Shown: piece by piece, positions 34,601 through 44,250 of the stretch
Numbering within the stretch: the first letter of the stretch is position 1
Layout: the number at the start of each line of letters is the position of its first letter
Source: Rhypophila decipiens
Lineage: Eukaryota > Ascomycota > Sordariomycetes > Sordariales > Naviculisporaceae
NCBI GenBank assembly: GCA_033297075.1
Contig: MU858132.1
Coordinates: 98,508 to 162,507, forward strand
Length of the DNA stretch: 64,000 bases
Direction: 5' to 3'
Notes under the pieces: generated by a model
What the model was told of the DNA's origin: nothing
What the model saw: the letters and a program-made list of their open reading frames with translations, nothing else
Database searches by the model: none
Program-made: the position numbers and the translations under genes

Positions 34601-35240
34601 TGATTCCTTGCGTGCCGGTGTGCCGTATGTCATTGAAGAGTCCTACTTTGTAGCCAGCCTGTTTCGCCTGACGCAGGTCTCGTCGAAGCCGTTGCCGTAT
34701 CCGGGACCGCTCGGCGGAGGATTGAGGGCTGGTTTTCTGAAATACGGGCTTGGATGTCGCCAGGCCAAAGGCATCGTCATCAAGGCTAGAATCTTGGCCG
34801 TATTCACCCTCGTCATCGCTATTATTTTCGCCTGGACTATCTGCCCCTTGACTGTCGTTGGAAGCCACACCGTCGGTTTTGTCGCCCATGCCCCCGTTCA
34901 AGGTAGCCTTGAAGTGACTCGCCAGCTCGGTGACCATTTCGTAGACACGCATGCCAAAGAGATAATCCTGAACCCGGTTAATTACCCGGTCGACGAGCTC
35001 CGGTGCGTCCTCGTCCTCAGTGAACAGCATGAAGGTGTTGCCGTCGGGGTATTCGTCGACATTTTGGGCGAGGGCTCGAATGGGAACGACTCGGTTTCGG
35101 TGGAGGAGCTGATTGCGGTATCTTATGACCAGCTCGCCTTCTGACTCACCTTTGGCTATGCTTTCAACGCCAGGGACAGCACCGGCAGCTATCTTTTGGG
35201 AAGCGCTCGACAAGTCTGTGTTGAACTTTCTGAGAGTCAT
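31629..35240 (-). CDS. PARP-UBE2Q fusion: ADP-ribosyltransferase domain plus ubiquitin-conjugating domain
   Basis: A single uninterrupted frame of 1203 residues. The N-terminal third is charged and unassigned. A Cys cluster (CTEYCLCCHQK…CSKPLCLFQ, about residues 415-440) resembles a zinc-binding site. A PARP catalytic core follows: WHGSSLCNWHSIVRNGL (about 765) has the NAD-binding His and GNGVYFSPH the Tyr, but the third-residue region reads PHYVVSQLDWHQCRYL, so no Glu sits where PARP1 has its catalytic Glu. The C-terminus is a UBE2Q-like E2 fold with GGAMCMELLTNSGWSP (active Cys about 1114). Fungal PARP-UBC fusions are known from surveys of the PARP family; substrates are unknown. The likely activity is mono-ADP-ribosylation or none, coupled to ubiquitin transfer. 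The ATG at 35240 is the first of the frame, and no intron is evident. Confidence 0.9.
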   Translation of the reverse strand: MTLRKFNTDLSSASQKIAAGAVPGVESIAKGESEGELVIRYRNQLLHRNRVVPIRALAQNVDEYPDGNTFMLFTEDEDAPELVDRVINRVQDYLFGMRVYEMVTELASHFKATLNGGMGDKTDGVASNDSQGADSPGENNSDDEGEYGQDSSLDDDAFGLATSKPVFQKTSPQSSAERSRIRQRLRRDLRQAKQAGYKVGLFNDIRHTGTQGIISISIRAQKLGLSEEAREAWDVEEDDYIVLLIRFEAYAPVERVVEQASEFTRVQFRIGKCTRYKPLFKEALAAFAESNGHASSPEGAQEEHRAEESTTEDAFRKLFISNSLNQYLNECFVALLKLRAARKCSWDEANVELDSKTKGTYQPPGSSIADPMDLDPSPEDHRILASDHLAQNAPEHGHSLPLVAMEFAMHYFVRCTEYCLCCHQKVDKGFEALRPYVCSKPLCLFQYMAMGFGPNIEHEILTEPYVVDLLVSLCYAALERPTTAYSGSMPTAVSQLSIRELPVGLPMKVPNLFELGKEPLKAFWLKSEDLLTLDTLPPSAMDGRLSIGTWIAFRYPAENTIKHAAVVDFDPSRKSLKIKTIGDSLVTMSPGVYMAGGSWTPQAALNGKDMVHIYFYDTDLDSLSEFQKAATLRHILDTLPPIMDIAAFLTSHPHASVRAMDGISAAAASALQWVVSSNRSCIFQVDSFDDIQQRGQPSEDKPQPPDLANLSKRRKNRAQERIPGMPGWIQFRFAQGSPDKELRFKRALQEVAARKAIHQTPTIFAWHGSSLCNWHSIVRNGLDFNQVANGRAYGNGVYFSPHYQTSVGYAQRSSTVWWPNSALKITTCLSLNEIINAPDEFVSRTPHYVVSQLDWHQCRYLFAQAGWAKETLPAKEDPLAVQQQRFHTQAPGLQIADSSGKAMRIPLAAIPFRHVGAGSEAAQPLSTKRTSVRREEDESAEEEPEDVDFLFSEGESDETRAPPNKKPMAHERPITPASTDTFTDFQPGALDIAQLHTMRPPTFATDMATKALGRELSSLQKVQSRTPIHELGWYMDFDKMENIFHWIVEFHSFDPSLPLAHDMKKVGVTSVVFEVRFGKNFPMAPPFVRVIRPRFLPFMEGGGGHVTAGGAMCMELLTNSGWSPANSMESVFLQVRMALCALEPKPARLEEAVKPPHPGTTTSSYGQHCRSYGVSEAIDAYIRAARTHGWAVPADLHQTANGI

Positions 35241-35795
35241 GGTTGAATTCTACCCGCGTGTATCGGGAGGTTGTTGGGAAAGGTGGCGAGGAAAAGATTC
35301 TGGCTGGTTTAAGATCTCGAGAGCTTTTGACCTGATCTCCTTGCTGTGGGTGTCGGTCAAGTTTGCTCAAAGTGTAGGTTTAGGATAAGCCTTGTCTTAT
35401 GGATAGCCTCTCCGACCACGAACCTTATTCAATTGTTAGTGATTGAATGGCCACGGTCAACCGGAGAACCAAAAGAACTTGCCAGATATTATTTCTTTTG
35501 TTAATGAGCTATCCGCTCGTTCACCGGCTCACTCTCATTCACTCCAGTGGTGACGAAAGACGGCCAGTTACTTCTGATGGGCCGAAAGAAAGAAGAAATG
35601 CTAGAGATTGGGGCAGCCCTGATTGTGCTTCTGCGCCCAATTCAGTCCCAGATTATGGTCCATCTATGCGTAATGGTAGAAGAAAACGAGGCTCAGACTT
35701 TATTGGGACAAGATTGAAGCCGAGGCGAGGGACATGTCAGAAGCAAAGTCTAATAATGGCAAGAGTCCAATGAACCGGAAGGTGGCTTGCCTGAT

Positions 35796-35836
35796 GCTCT
35801 GCAGCTCTGCAGCTCTGCAGCTCTGCAGCTCTGCAG
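35796..35836 (+). repeat. GCTCTGCA tandem repeat, five units
   Basis: Five perfect 8-bp units (each junction forms a PstI site CTGCAG), about 560 bp upstream of the PARP-UBC start. Confidence 0.9.
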
Positions 35837-36375
35837 GTGACTCAACAAGGCAGCAGCGCCCTAGCTTTCCCAGGCCAGAAGCTGCCAACGGGGGCTGAAA
35901 TGAACAACCGTGGCAATTATACATCAGATGATAGCAACATAGAAATAGTACTTCCCTTGCCTTGGATGCGTAGAACGGACTAAACTTACATAGAAGAGAG
36001 AAGCGTACAAGGCTTCTTGCCCTCCTCGCTTTATATGATTTTTATACTTCCAACGCATCCAGCAGAATGATTCTATATGAGATACGTCCAGGTATATAAG
36101 AACCCTTTAATGAGGTGAGATCCGGTTGGCTGTTTCCTCCCTTCCGAGAGACAGACAGTACGGTCAGTACCTGTTCAATGGCGGGGCACCTCGAGAATCA
36201 AAGGAATGCACGAATATGCAGGCGGGGCACCAACAGACTCGTCATTTTTGAAGAAGGATAGAAATACGAAAGAGGGTGGTAAAGGGCAAAGAAAACAGCG
36301 TTTACCTGTAAAAGTCACTCGGCCCTTCTCAGAGTTCAAAAGTTCATTCACTGAAGTACAGAGCAAAGAATCTGG

Positions 36376-36630
36376 TCAGTCACCCAGCTCATCCCAAAGG
36401 GTAGGTGCCGACTGGAGACTGACCAGCCTCGATGTCGCCTGAAGAAGACCCGTGCTGTCGGTATGGATGAGGTAATGGACCGGAACCTGAAGCTTCCCGT
36501 CCCCTCCTTTGTGTATCCGTAACACGAATACACGAAACGAAGCTGCCGCCGCTGAGAGCTTGACGAGGCGTGCCCCTGTCCACACCATATTGCCGTGGCA
36601 GAGAGTGTCTGGGAGTGACGGTTTGAACAT
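36376..36630 (-). CDS. Weak candidate: 84-residue hypothetical protein
   Basis: Starts MFKPSLPDTLCHGNMVW and ends TLWDELGD. The middle alternates hydrophobic and polar residues in a way that could form strands (FRVFVLRIHKGG, LQVPVHYLIHT). I recognise no family. The upstream DNA has no clear splice acceptor, and another frame across the same bases is also open, so chance cannot be excluded. It lies in the divergent gap before COG7. Confidence 0.2.
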   Translation of the reverse strand: MFKPSLPDTLCHGNMVWTGARLVKLSAAAASFRVFVLRIHKGGDGKLQVPVHYLIHTDSTGLLQATSRLVSLQSAPTLWDELGD

Positions 36631-37161
36631 CACCTCACATCTCTCACAACATAAGTAGCAAACAAGCTGTTAGACATGGGATTACATGGCTACATCAAAG
36701 GTATCGCAGCCATTGATGCACCCCATCTATCTGGAAAAGAGCCAGTAACTATGAAGAGGAAATGAACTTGCAGGCTTGCACTATCCGTAAACAGAAGATG
36801 AACGGTTGTCGGCGCTCTCTCGATCCTTATCGATAAGCAGCTCGCCTATCCCTGCTGCTCCGATAATTGCATATATGCGTTATGTGCTACGCGTCCCGTG
36901 CTGCCAAGACGCTATTTATAAACCATGACAACAAGTGGTAACGTACTGTACCTATCCAATAATATACTCCGTAGACGAGCTCATTCACAAGATACTGATT
37001 GACCTCAAGACGGAGCATTTCTCTTTGATGGTTATGACTAGGTTATAGTGTCGAGCACGAATATCCTATCATTGTCTTTTGAGCCGTTCAATTGAACCGT
37101 TGCTCGGCGAAAGAAAACCCTGAGACCTGACACTTGAACCAGCACAAGACGGTTTATTACC

Positions 37162-38412
37162 ATGGCCTGGGACTCCAAGTCAACAAGACGGCGGCAGAAC
37201 AGCACCGCCTCGGGCTCTTCGTCTCGCAGCCTGCCCCTTCACCCACGACAACAATCTCGTCAAGTCACGCAACCCAAGTCTGCCCATGTCGAGGACCCCT
37301 TTTTGCACGACTTCTCAAGCCCATCGTTCGATCCTGCCGCCTATCTTAATGCCACCTTGCCGCCCCTCCAGACGTCTCCTACTTCCAGGACAGCGAGCCA
37401 AAATGCTGCCGCTTCAACCACGGCAGCCATGCCCCTCTCAGACCTCTCGCTGCAGGCCCAATCCCTTCTGTCGCAGCTCAACGCGCACACCACCCGGCTT
37501 ACCACCACCATGACCCAGCTCACAGATGAAATTCTGCGGAGTGGGAGCCGATTAGCCTACGAGGTCGAGCTATTACGCGGCGAGACTTTGAGTCTGGCAG
37601 AGGCCTTGACCGAGGGTCTACAAGACGACGTGGTCAAGTTTGTGCCAGGGGGCCTTCAGGACCGCATGGTTGACAGCAAAGCAACGACGGCAATCGAATC
37701 CCAGGGGGCAGTGTCCTCGCACCAGAGACGCCTCTCAGTAGCAGCACCATCGTCCTCGGCTGCCGCCACACAGCAGCAACCGGTCGAAGAGGGCAGTACC
37801 CCTGACCCCGCCGCCGCAGCGGGGCCCGTCGCACCAAACGACCCGTCCTACATCTCACAACTGCGCACCCTGACACTGGTGCGTAGTCGACTGGACTCGG
37901 TCATCAAGACGTTTGGGGATGCCATGGAGTTTGTATTTCCACCTTCGGAGATGTCGGTAAGCTCCTCCTTCTTGTCCGTCTCGGCTCCCGACGCCGGAGG
38001 ACAGAACCACAGTACCGAGGAGAAAGGCCAGCAGGTGCTCAAGAGCCTGAGGGAGGAGATATCCGCCAAGCTCAACCAGTCCTCGGATCCCATCAAGGGG
38101 ATCGAGAAGGCTGCCAAACGAGTTGAACAGCTCAAGGAGCTGAATCTGGTCTGGAAGGGCACTGCGGAGGAGAAAGGGCGGGCCAAGTTCATTGAGAGTC
38201 TGGCCAGGATGGTGGAGGACAAACACAAAGAGCTGTTGAGGGAGATTGAGCAGCAGCAGCAGTTGTCATCGCTGAGGAGGGACACTGGCAAGGGAGAGCC
38301 GGAATCGTCTTCCAGAAAGACCAGCATGGAAGATAATAATCAGGCTGAAAATAAGGGGTATGGAGGGTACGGACTTATGAGCCATCTCCAGAAGTTGCGG
38401 AGTGGTCTTTGA
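37162..38412 (+). CDS. COG7: Conserved oligomeric Golgi complex subunit 7, fungal type
   Basis: Lobe B subunit of the COG tether, which captures vesicles for retrograde transport within the Golgi. One exon of 416 residues, the short length typical of Pezizomycotina COG7. It shows DPFLHDFSSPSFDPAAYLNATLPPL near the N-terminus, then the helical signature AQSLLSQLNAHTTRLTTTMTQLTDEILRSGSRLAYEVELLRGETLSLAE. A disordered linker follows, and a second helical block has RTLTLVRSRLDSVIKTFGDAMEF and LVWKGTAEEKGRAKFIESLARMVEDK. The C-terminus is low complexity. The start is the first ATG of the frame (context ACCATGGCC). Recognition rests on pattern memory of fungal COG7; a generic coiled-coil protein is the alternative. 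Confidence 0.75.
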   Translation: MAWDSKSTRRRQNSTASGSSSRSLPLHPRQQSRQVTQPKSAHVEDPFLHDFSSPSFDPAAYLNATLPPLQTSPTSRTASQNAAASTTAAMPLSDLSLQAQSLLSQLNAHTTRLTTTMTQLTDEILRSGSRLAYEVELLRGETLSLAEALTEGLQDDVVKFVPGGLQDRMVDSKATTAIESQGAVSSHQRRLSVAAPSSSAAATQQQPVEEGSTPDPAAAAGPVAPNDPSYISQLRTLTLVRSRLDSVIKTFGDAMEFVFPPSEMSVSSSFLSVSAPDAGGQNHSTEEKGQQVLKSLREEISAKLNQSSDPIKGIEKAAKRVEQLKELNLVWKGTAEEKGRAKFIESLARMVEDKHKELLREIEQQQQLSSLRRDTGKGEPESSSRKTSMEDNNQAENKGYGGYGLMSHLQKLRSGL

Positions 38413-38920
38413 GCAAGTATGCATATTTCTAATTTTCTTTTTTCTTTCTTTTTTCATTGAAAGAAAAAGGGTTCATTCATAACAATTTCAGCAACATCTC
38501 CTCGTTACACATGTACCTGTTTGATCTTTCACCCGCTCGGGACAAATCACCACTGCGTTGACCCCGCAGGCTCCAGTCCTCAGCTCGCTCTTCTACTCTT
38601 CTATATCGAATGGAAAGAGGCATCTCGGCGGCGGATAAGGAGCCTGATGTCTGGGTCATGACTGGTTGCGTTGTGACAGAGGTCAGATGTTTGATGGGAT
38701 TTCCAAGTAGGTACCCATCCATCATGGCAAGCACCTCGTACAAGTGCAATGTCCGTTTTGTGCCATGATATCATCTTCTGTGACTTGCCTTCATCTTGTC
38801 TTTCCTTCTCTCCGGAGGGGTCAAACCGACGATTAGCCAACACGGTGAGAGACAGCAGAAAGATAAAACGACGGCCAGAAACAAAACCTTCCGTTAGCGA
38901 AGCGAGGAAATGTAGCAATA
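38413..38920. other. Short intergenic region after COG7
   Basis: About 0.5 kb with a T/A-rich start (COG7 3' end) and the promoter of the next plus-strand gene. No gene seen. Confidence 0.6.
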
Positions 38921-41509
38921 ATGACAGCCACAACTGTCCTTAGATTTTCACCCTCGGCCTTCGCGTTTCGGAAAGCTGTGGTCTTGGTCTTCATGTTCAT
39001 GGGTGTCTATACGATAATTGCACCAACTGGAGTGACGAGAATATTTGTGAGTTTCCATTCTCAACACTGTTTTATTTTCGTTACTAACTGCTTCCCCGTT
39101 CACGCCAGAAATACCACCAGCTCGTTACATACAGCCAGCCTCTGGTATCTTCGCCAACGTCACTCTTCCAGAACTGGACCGCCAAAGATGGCGATCTAAA
39201 TACCTCGCCTCTCCAGATATCGGATGAACTAAGCGATTTCCACATGTACAACATGTCCAAGTCCTCGGCCGCCAAAACCTGGCCCCGCCCACAGCTCCAC
39301 GTTCTCATCGACGCCCGGCATCATCTCGAGGAACCTATCAACCTCTGTCGGACCCTCCTGTCTGTCGTGATTCAAGGATATCCGCCGCCCATCTTGGTAG
39401 GATACCGATCTGAAATCGACACAGAGAAAAAGGAGGACGACAAGGGGGGTGAGCATAAGATGGCTTCTTTGACAGGGTCCTTCCTCGGGCAGGCCCTTGA
39501 TGCGATGCAGTATACCAAGTTCCAGGCAACAGAAGAGAAAAGGGCCAAAACAGAAAGGCCAGAGAACATTGTAGTGTTTCTTGGCCGGGATCAGTGGGTC
39601 CAGATGCCGGCCGAGGTGACTGTGAGACGGTACCTACAGCACAAGGAAGTCTTGTCTAAAAGATTGGCAAGGCAATATGAAGTTTTGATGGGCCGTCACA
39701 AGGACGGAGACCCAGAAACAAGTCCTGGGACTGACAAGAGAGAAGAGTATCGCCTGGGCGTCCTCTTCCCGGCGTCTAGAAGAAAGACTTGCTTTGAGTG
39801 GGACGAGGTGTGTAATGAACGATATCGAAGCAACACTAGCACCAAGGACTATGATGCGGATAATTCGACAGAAAAGGAAGGATTTTCTCTTGATTTCGAG
39901 CGCAGAGACGATATCTTGCCCGAATCGTCCCTCCCGGTGGACATCCACGGGACATTTCCCGACCCCAAGGATCAAGGTTCTGCCCAGAAACACGGCTTAC
40001 CCGCACGGTATCAGCGCCCGCGATATTTGGGCGGGGGTACATTTATTGGCTCGGCAGGGCATGTCGAACTTCTGCTCGAGGGAGCACTGGAGAGAGTTGG
40101 GTGGTTACAACATGACAATGGCAAGGACGCAAATGAAGTCCCAAAGAGTCTCGACGAGGATAAAGACGTCGACCCGCTTACATATCTCTTTAGCGAGATG
40201 TTTTTCGAGCAAGAGATTGAACGGAAGCTGAGGAAATATCAGGCAGACCGGGACCTTGATGCACCAATATCTCCCGGGAAGAAAGACACGACAAAACAGA
40301 AAAGGCATTGGTCCTGGTGGCCAGGAAAAGGTTCATTCCTCGACTGGCTAAAGACTGCCCCTGAACCAGACACTCCCGAAAAGCACCATCCCGACGACTC
40401 GAACAGCAGCAGCAGCAGCAGCCAGAACTACGAGTTCAGCATCGGACTGGACTATGAGAACAGAATATTCCAGGACATGGCCGAGTATATTCAACAAGAC
40501 AAAGTCAACATAACAAAAGACATTCATTTCCTCTCCTACAGCGTGCCGAACCTCGTAGTCCGATCCCGATCCCAGTCCGCATCTCAGCTTTTCAACAAGC
40601 CGCTGATGCTCCCCCCCGAAATGCTACACCCCCTCAGCCCAGACGGAAAGAGTTCGCCCCTCGGACTCAACAGCGCCATCTACAACAGATTCCTCGACAA
40701 AGTTCTCGAAGCAGCCGCCAAGGTCAAGGTAGCTTTGTCTGCTGAGGAAATAGACCAGCAGAAATTGCGACAAGAAGGGAGGAAAAAGATCAAGCGCTCC
40801 TCCCGCCCGGAACAGGAAGATGATTCGGATAACACCACCACTGAAGGAGAGGAAGAAGAAGAACCCAGGATACAAGAAATCCAAACGACGCTGAAAATCC
40901 CCTGGTCCTCTCTAGAGTGGGTCACGAACGTGGTCGTTCCTAGGGGGAGTATCCCATCTGTGTTGGATATGTCGCTATTTGCTGCTGCAGCTTCCGCTGC
41001 TGAGGAGGAAGAAGAAGAACGAGACGGAGAACAAGAACAAGGTCATCAAAATGACGCCCCAGCAGCAAGCAAGATACTACTAGACTCTTATTGGCACAAA
41101 CTGTGGTTCAACCAGCAGCAGAAACAGAGTCATCACCCAATGCCGCACCAGATCCAGCAGAAACAAGAAGGAAAGCGAGAAGAAAAAGATGTAATACCAG
41201 CAAAATACGCCCTCCTAGACGAGTACCGCGCCCCAAACCCATTCATCTACGCCCTCGAGGCGGATGCCTGGGGCGGGGAGCACAACAACTGGTGGAACTT
41301 GCGAGGTGGACGAGGTGGGTTTTGGACGGACCAAGGTCAGTAACATACTTTGCTGCCTTTACATATTTTCTACCCATATTTCTTCCATGCTTGTGGAGTC
41401 TGTATGGGTCGGTCAGCATTCCATCCTGAAGGAAACCAGAGCTAATCTTCACCATCAAATAGGGGCTTGGATACCATGGTCAGATATCTGCTATGACCTC
41501 GACATATAA
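38921..41509 (+). CDS. Type II membrane protein, fungal glycosyltransferase-like, three exons
   Basis: Exons 38921-39046, 39109-41335 and 41463-41509 give 799 residues. Exon 1 supplies a membrane segment (AVVLVFMFMGVYTIIAP, about residues 19-36) after a short basic N-terminus, typical of Golgi type II enzymes. The lumenal part has LEEPINLCRTLLSVVIQGYPPPILVGY (about 115-140) and IVVFLGRDQWVQMPAEVTVRRY (about 196-217). In related fungal proteins this second segment reads like a GT-A D-x-W motif; here it is GRDQW. The C-terminus, GFWTDQGAWIPWSDIC, spans the last intron. Introns: 62 nt (GTGAGT, ACTAAC, GCCAG) and 127 nt (GTCAGT, GCTAAT, AATAG), both joining in frame. Catalysis is unproven. An acidic, Gln-rich insert occupies residues of about 600-720. 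Confidence 0.7.
39047..39108 (+). other. First intron of the glycosyltransferase-like gene
   Basis: 62 nt, TTT|GTGAGT donor, branch TTACTAACTG, acceptor CACGCCAG, phase 0. It joins the membrane anchor to the lumenal part. Confidence 0.8.
41336..41462 (+). other. Last intron of the glycosyltransferase-like gene
   Basis: 127 nt, CAAG|GTCAGT donor, branch GAGCTAATC, acceptor CAAATAG. Reading through instead stops two codons later and loses the conserved-looking AWIPWSDIC end. Confidence 0.7.
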
Positions 41510-41689
41510 TTCGGGGGCTTGATAAACAGGCATCAATACTCTCATATATAATTAGGCACCAGTCTTCTCGTATGCAGCTACTACCCTTGGAGAATCGATA
41601 CCTTGACTTGTTGGAACAAAGGTATTTATGGCTGGAATAGTCACCCTGACGGGCTAGAATAAATACCGTGACTTGATAGAAAAGATGCC

Positions 41690-43618
41690 CTAATGATGAT
41701 GCAGCCACAACTCGTGCTGGCCTGGATAGTGTTCAACGGCAAAATACTCATCGCTTCCCTCCTCTCTGGCCTCTGATACAGAAGAAGCGGAATTATCCCA
41801 ATCCGACTCCAAAGACCTTTGATCATGATCCTCCTCGCTCCCCTCCTCATCTCCAACATCAATTGCAAACACATTACCTTGTCCATCTGCATAGAAGTAC
41901 TCACCGACGCTAGCTTCCTCCTCTCCATCATCTGTGTCGCTCCCATATCCAACCAATTCGCTGTCAATATCGGAAAACGACCCGCCGGGAGTAAAAACGT
42001 TACGCTCTTCATCCATCTCAGATTCAAAAGGATCCAGCCACCCCGCCTGCCAGACTTCGGAATCCGAATCAGCTTCATCACTGCTCCTTGTCCCTTCGTG
42101 TAATGCCCCAATGTGCTCCCAGTAATGGGGGAATTCCATCATTCGCGTCTCCTGTTGTTCGAATGAGGGTTGGCTTCCTGCTGGCTTGTGGGAGACCACC
42201 GCCCTCACATTCTCTGTCTGAGTCCCACTACCCCTGAGAGCAGGACGAGGTCGAATTTGAGTCTGGCATAGTCGCCATAGCCTCTGCGTAGCCTCGTCGA
42301 CAATATCATCCTGCGTCGGCTGTTGCTGACCAGTAATTCTTCCAACCTTGTCCCTGAGACTGGCAGACCTCGAGTTCTGAAGGCGAGCAATACTGCTTGC
42401 CAGTGAGGGTATCAGCTGTGCATGGGCAGTCACCGACTGTCAAATGTCCACTCAGGTCAGTTCCATCCAAGCCCTGAAAGGATAAGGGTAATATGAGGAA
42501 AAGATAAAGAGCAATAGAAAGAAAACTCACCTGCAGATATCTCAAATTCCAAACGGCCGGGGCAATTGCAATCAGCGACCGTTGTCCCAGCTGCCTTGTC
42601 ACTTTAATCCCCTTGAGACCCCCTTTACCAACCCCAATAAGCCGCCTAAGCGTAGCATCAAGAAGCTCCTCGATCTCTTGAGCAATATCCATAGGCGAGG
42701 AATCACTCTGAGCCCGTTCTGGTACTGTCTGACCATCGAGAAAGCCCTGAATCTCTCCCCCACTGGCAAGGCTTTCCTTTTCTTCGTGTATTCTTGGTTC
42801 TCCTCGTTCGGAAGATGGAAGGTTCCCTAAAACCGCTGCCGTGTCCGGATTTTCCACGTGAGCCAACTCACCACCTGCCTTGCTTGTAGGATGTGCTTTC
42901 CGTCGAAGATTGTATTTGTGATCGTGAGCAGGACGCTCAGAACGTTGACCGGAGTTGGTTGTGGCGGTAGCGTGACCAGCATTCTTGAACTGAAGCTTGA
43001 TTTGGCAAGCCAAGCCGTGGAATATTGCACAGGGTACGGATGGCGGTGCGTGGATGTCCGAGGAGAGATCAGGGTGTTGTAGGAAATATGACGATGAGGT
43101 TTGTGTCCTGCTGTTCTTTTCCTCCCAAGTAGTAGCAATATCGGAATCAGAGTTAGAGTCTTCGGAGTGTCTGTCTCGGAGGTGAAGCCCGGTGTCCTGC
43201 CAAACCTAATGATGATAAAGCTGGATTTTAGTCTCAGTTCACAATCAGTGCCAGGGATAGATTATTGGGACTAGAAACTGGGTCAGGATACCTGAAGTTC
43301 AGCAATCGAGCTGCAGATTCTCGACAGGGTCTTGTCGTTGATGACACTATCCAGAGATTCCTCTTCACCGTTGACAAGTACCACAGCAAAATCAAGGCGA
43401 CAGGACCCAGCCTTGGATACCCAGAGCGCTCCGTCTTCCCAAGCTCTGGCAATGCGGGAAGGTTCAAGTGCTGTATCTGGCGTTTCTGCTATAAAATCCG
43501 AGGGAATATCTATTGCGCCAGAGGTAGAGAGAGTAAGAGAGATGAAGGAGCTGGCGGCCTGGTGCTGTTGTACCCGACAAGCCGTGGTAGTTCCTAGGTC
43601 GACCGAAGTGATGGGCAT
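41690..43618 (-). CDS. Acidic-tailed protein of unknown function, three exons
   Basis: Not recognised. Exons 43618-43292, 43205-42531 and 42436-41690 join in phase 0 to give 582 residues. Exon 1 (MPITSVDLGTTTACRVQQ onward) looks globular, with alternating strands and WEDGALWVSKAG. The exon 2 to 3 junction crosses a helical block (IEELLDATLRRLIGVG, LIAIAPAVWNLRYLQ, then SVTAHAQLIPSLASSIARLQNSR). Exon 3 ends in about 130 mostly Asp/Glu/Ser residues with repeated DSD, SDTDDGEEE and GDEEGSEED runs and a final HHH. A long acidic tail of this kind is common in nuclear, chromatin-handling proteins, but that is inference. Introns are 86 nt (GTATCC, ATTAG) and 94 nt (GTGAGT, GACAG). It converges with the upstream gene across 180 nt. 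Confidence 0.7.
42437..42530 (-). other. Intron 2 of the acidic-tailed gene
   Basis: 94 nt, CTGCAG|GTGAGT donor, branch-like AACTGACC, acceptor TTGACAG, phase 0. A nearer TTTCAG acceptor exists but would shift the frame away from the acidic exon. Confidence 0.7.
43206..43291 (-). other. Intron 1 of the acidic-tailed gene
   Basis: 86 nt, CTTCAG|GTATCC donor, acceptor TCATTAG, phase 0. The exon 1 frame stops two codons into the intron. Confidence 0.65.
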
Positions 43619-44250
43619 TGTGGCAATGAGTCTTGTTGCTGATCAACTCAGTTGTCTGGCGGAGGTTATTCTCCTTCCAGGGTTCAACGAGAAATGCGGG
43701 AGTCCAAGAGGATAGCGCTGTATCAGCTTTCCACGGATGAGGCAGGTGGGTGGTTTTCTTCCTCTGGCCGCACCTGCCTCGCTGTATGTTATCACAATCT
43801 TCACACCGGTCCACCAATTTCGATAAGAGGAGATTATGAGTCCCCTCCATGGTTTGTTCCGAAGAAGAAGGAACAGCCCAAAAGTGGAGATCTGGCTCTT
43901 ACCGTCAAACAGTAACATTGCCTCTGAGTGGCAGTTCAAGACAAATAGCCCAAGATGCAAGCTAGATGGCAACGAACTCATAACGTAAAACAGGCATGTG
44001 ACTTATACCTTGTGTACGGATTACAACTCCTATCTGCCCATGTACATGGAAATACCTTACCCTCTACCTCACCACATCAACGTCGCTAGATCAGAACTCC
44101 AGAACGCCACGCTCGAGCCAAACCATCATGTAAGTGACGTGCGATCAACTTCCAAATCTGTATACCGAACCACTGCAGCCTCAACAAACCCCCACACGGT
44201 TCTGTCTCTGCATGGGCCACGGGGTACATACAGCCGGAGCTGCTCGGCTC
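43619..44250. other. Intergenic region between ATE1 and the acidic-tailed gene
   Basis: 0.6 kb between two minus-strand genes: the ATE1 3' end and the leader or promoter of the acidic-tailed gene. Open frames here have no coding character. Confidence 0.6.

Larger units (their letters stand above)
35241..37161. other. Divergent intergenic region between the PARP-UBC and COG7 genes
   Basis: 1.9 kb holding both promoters, an 8-bp tandem repeat at 35796 and one weak small frame on the minus strand at 36376-36630. Nothing else is supported. Confidence 0.6.
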
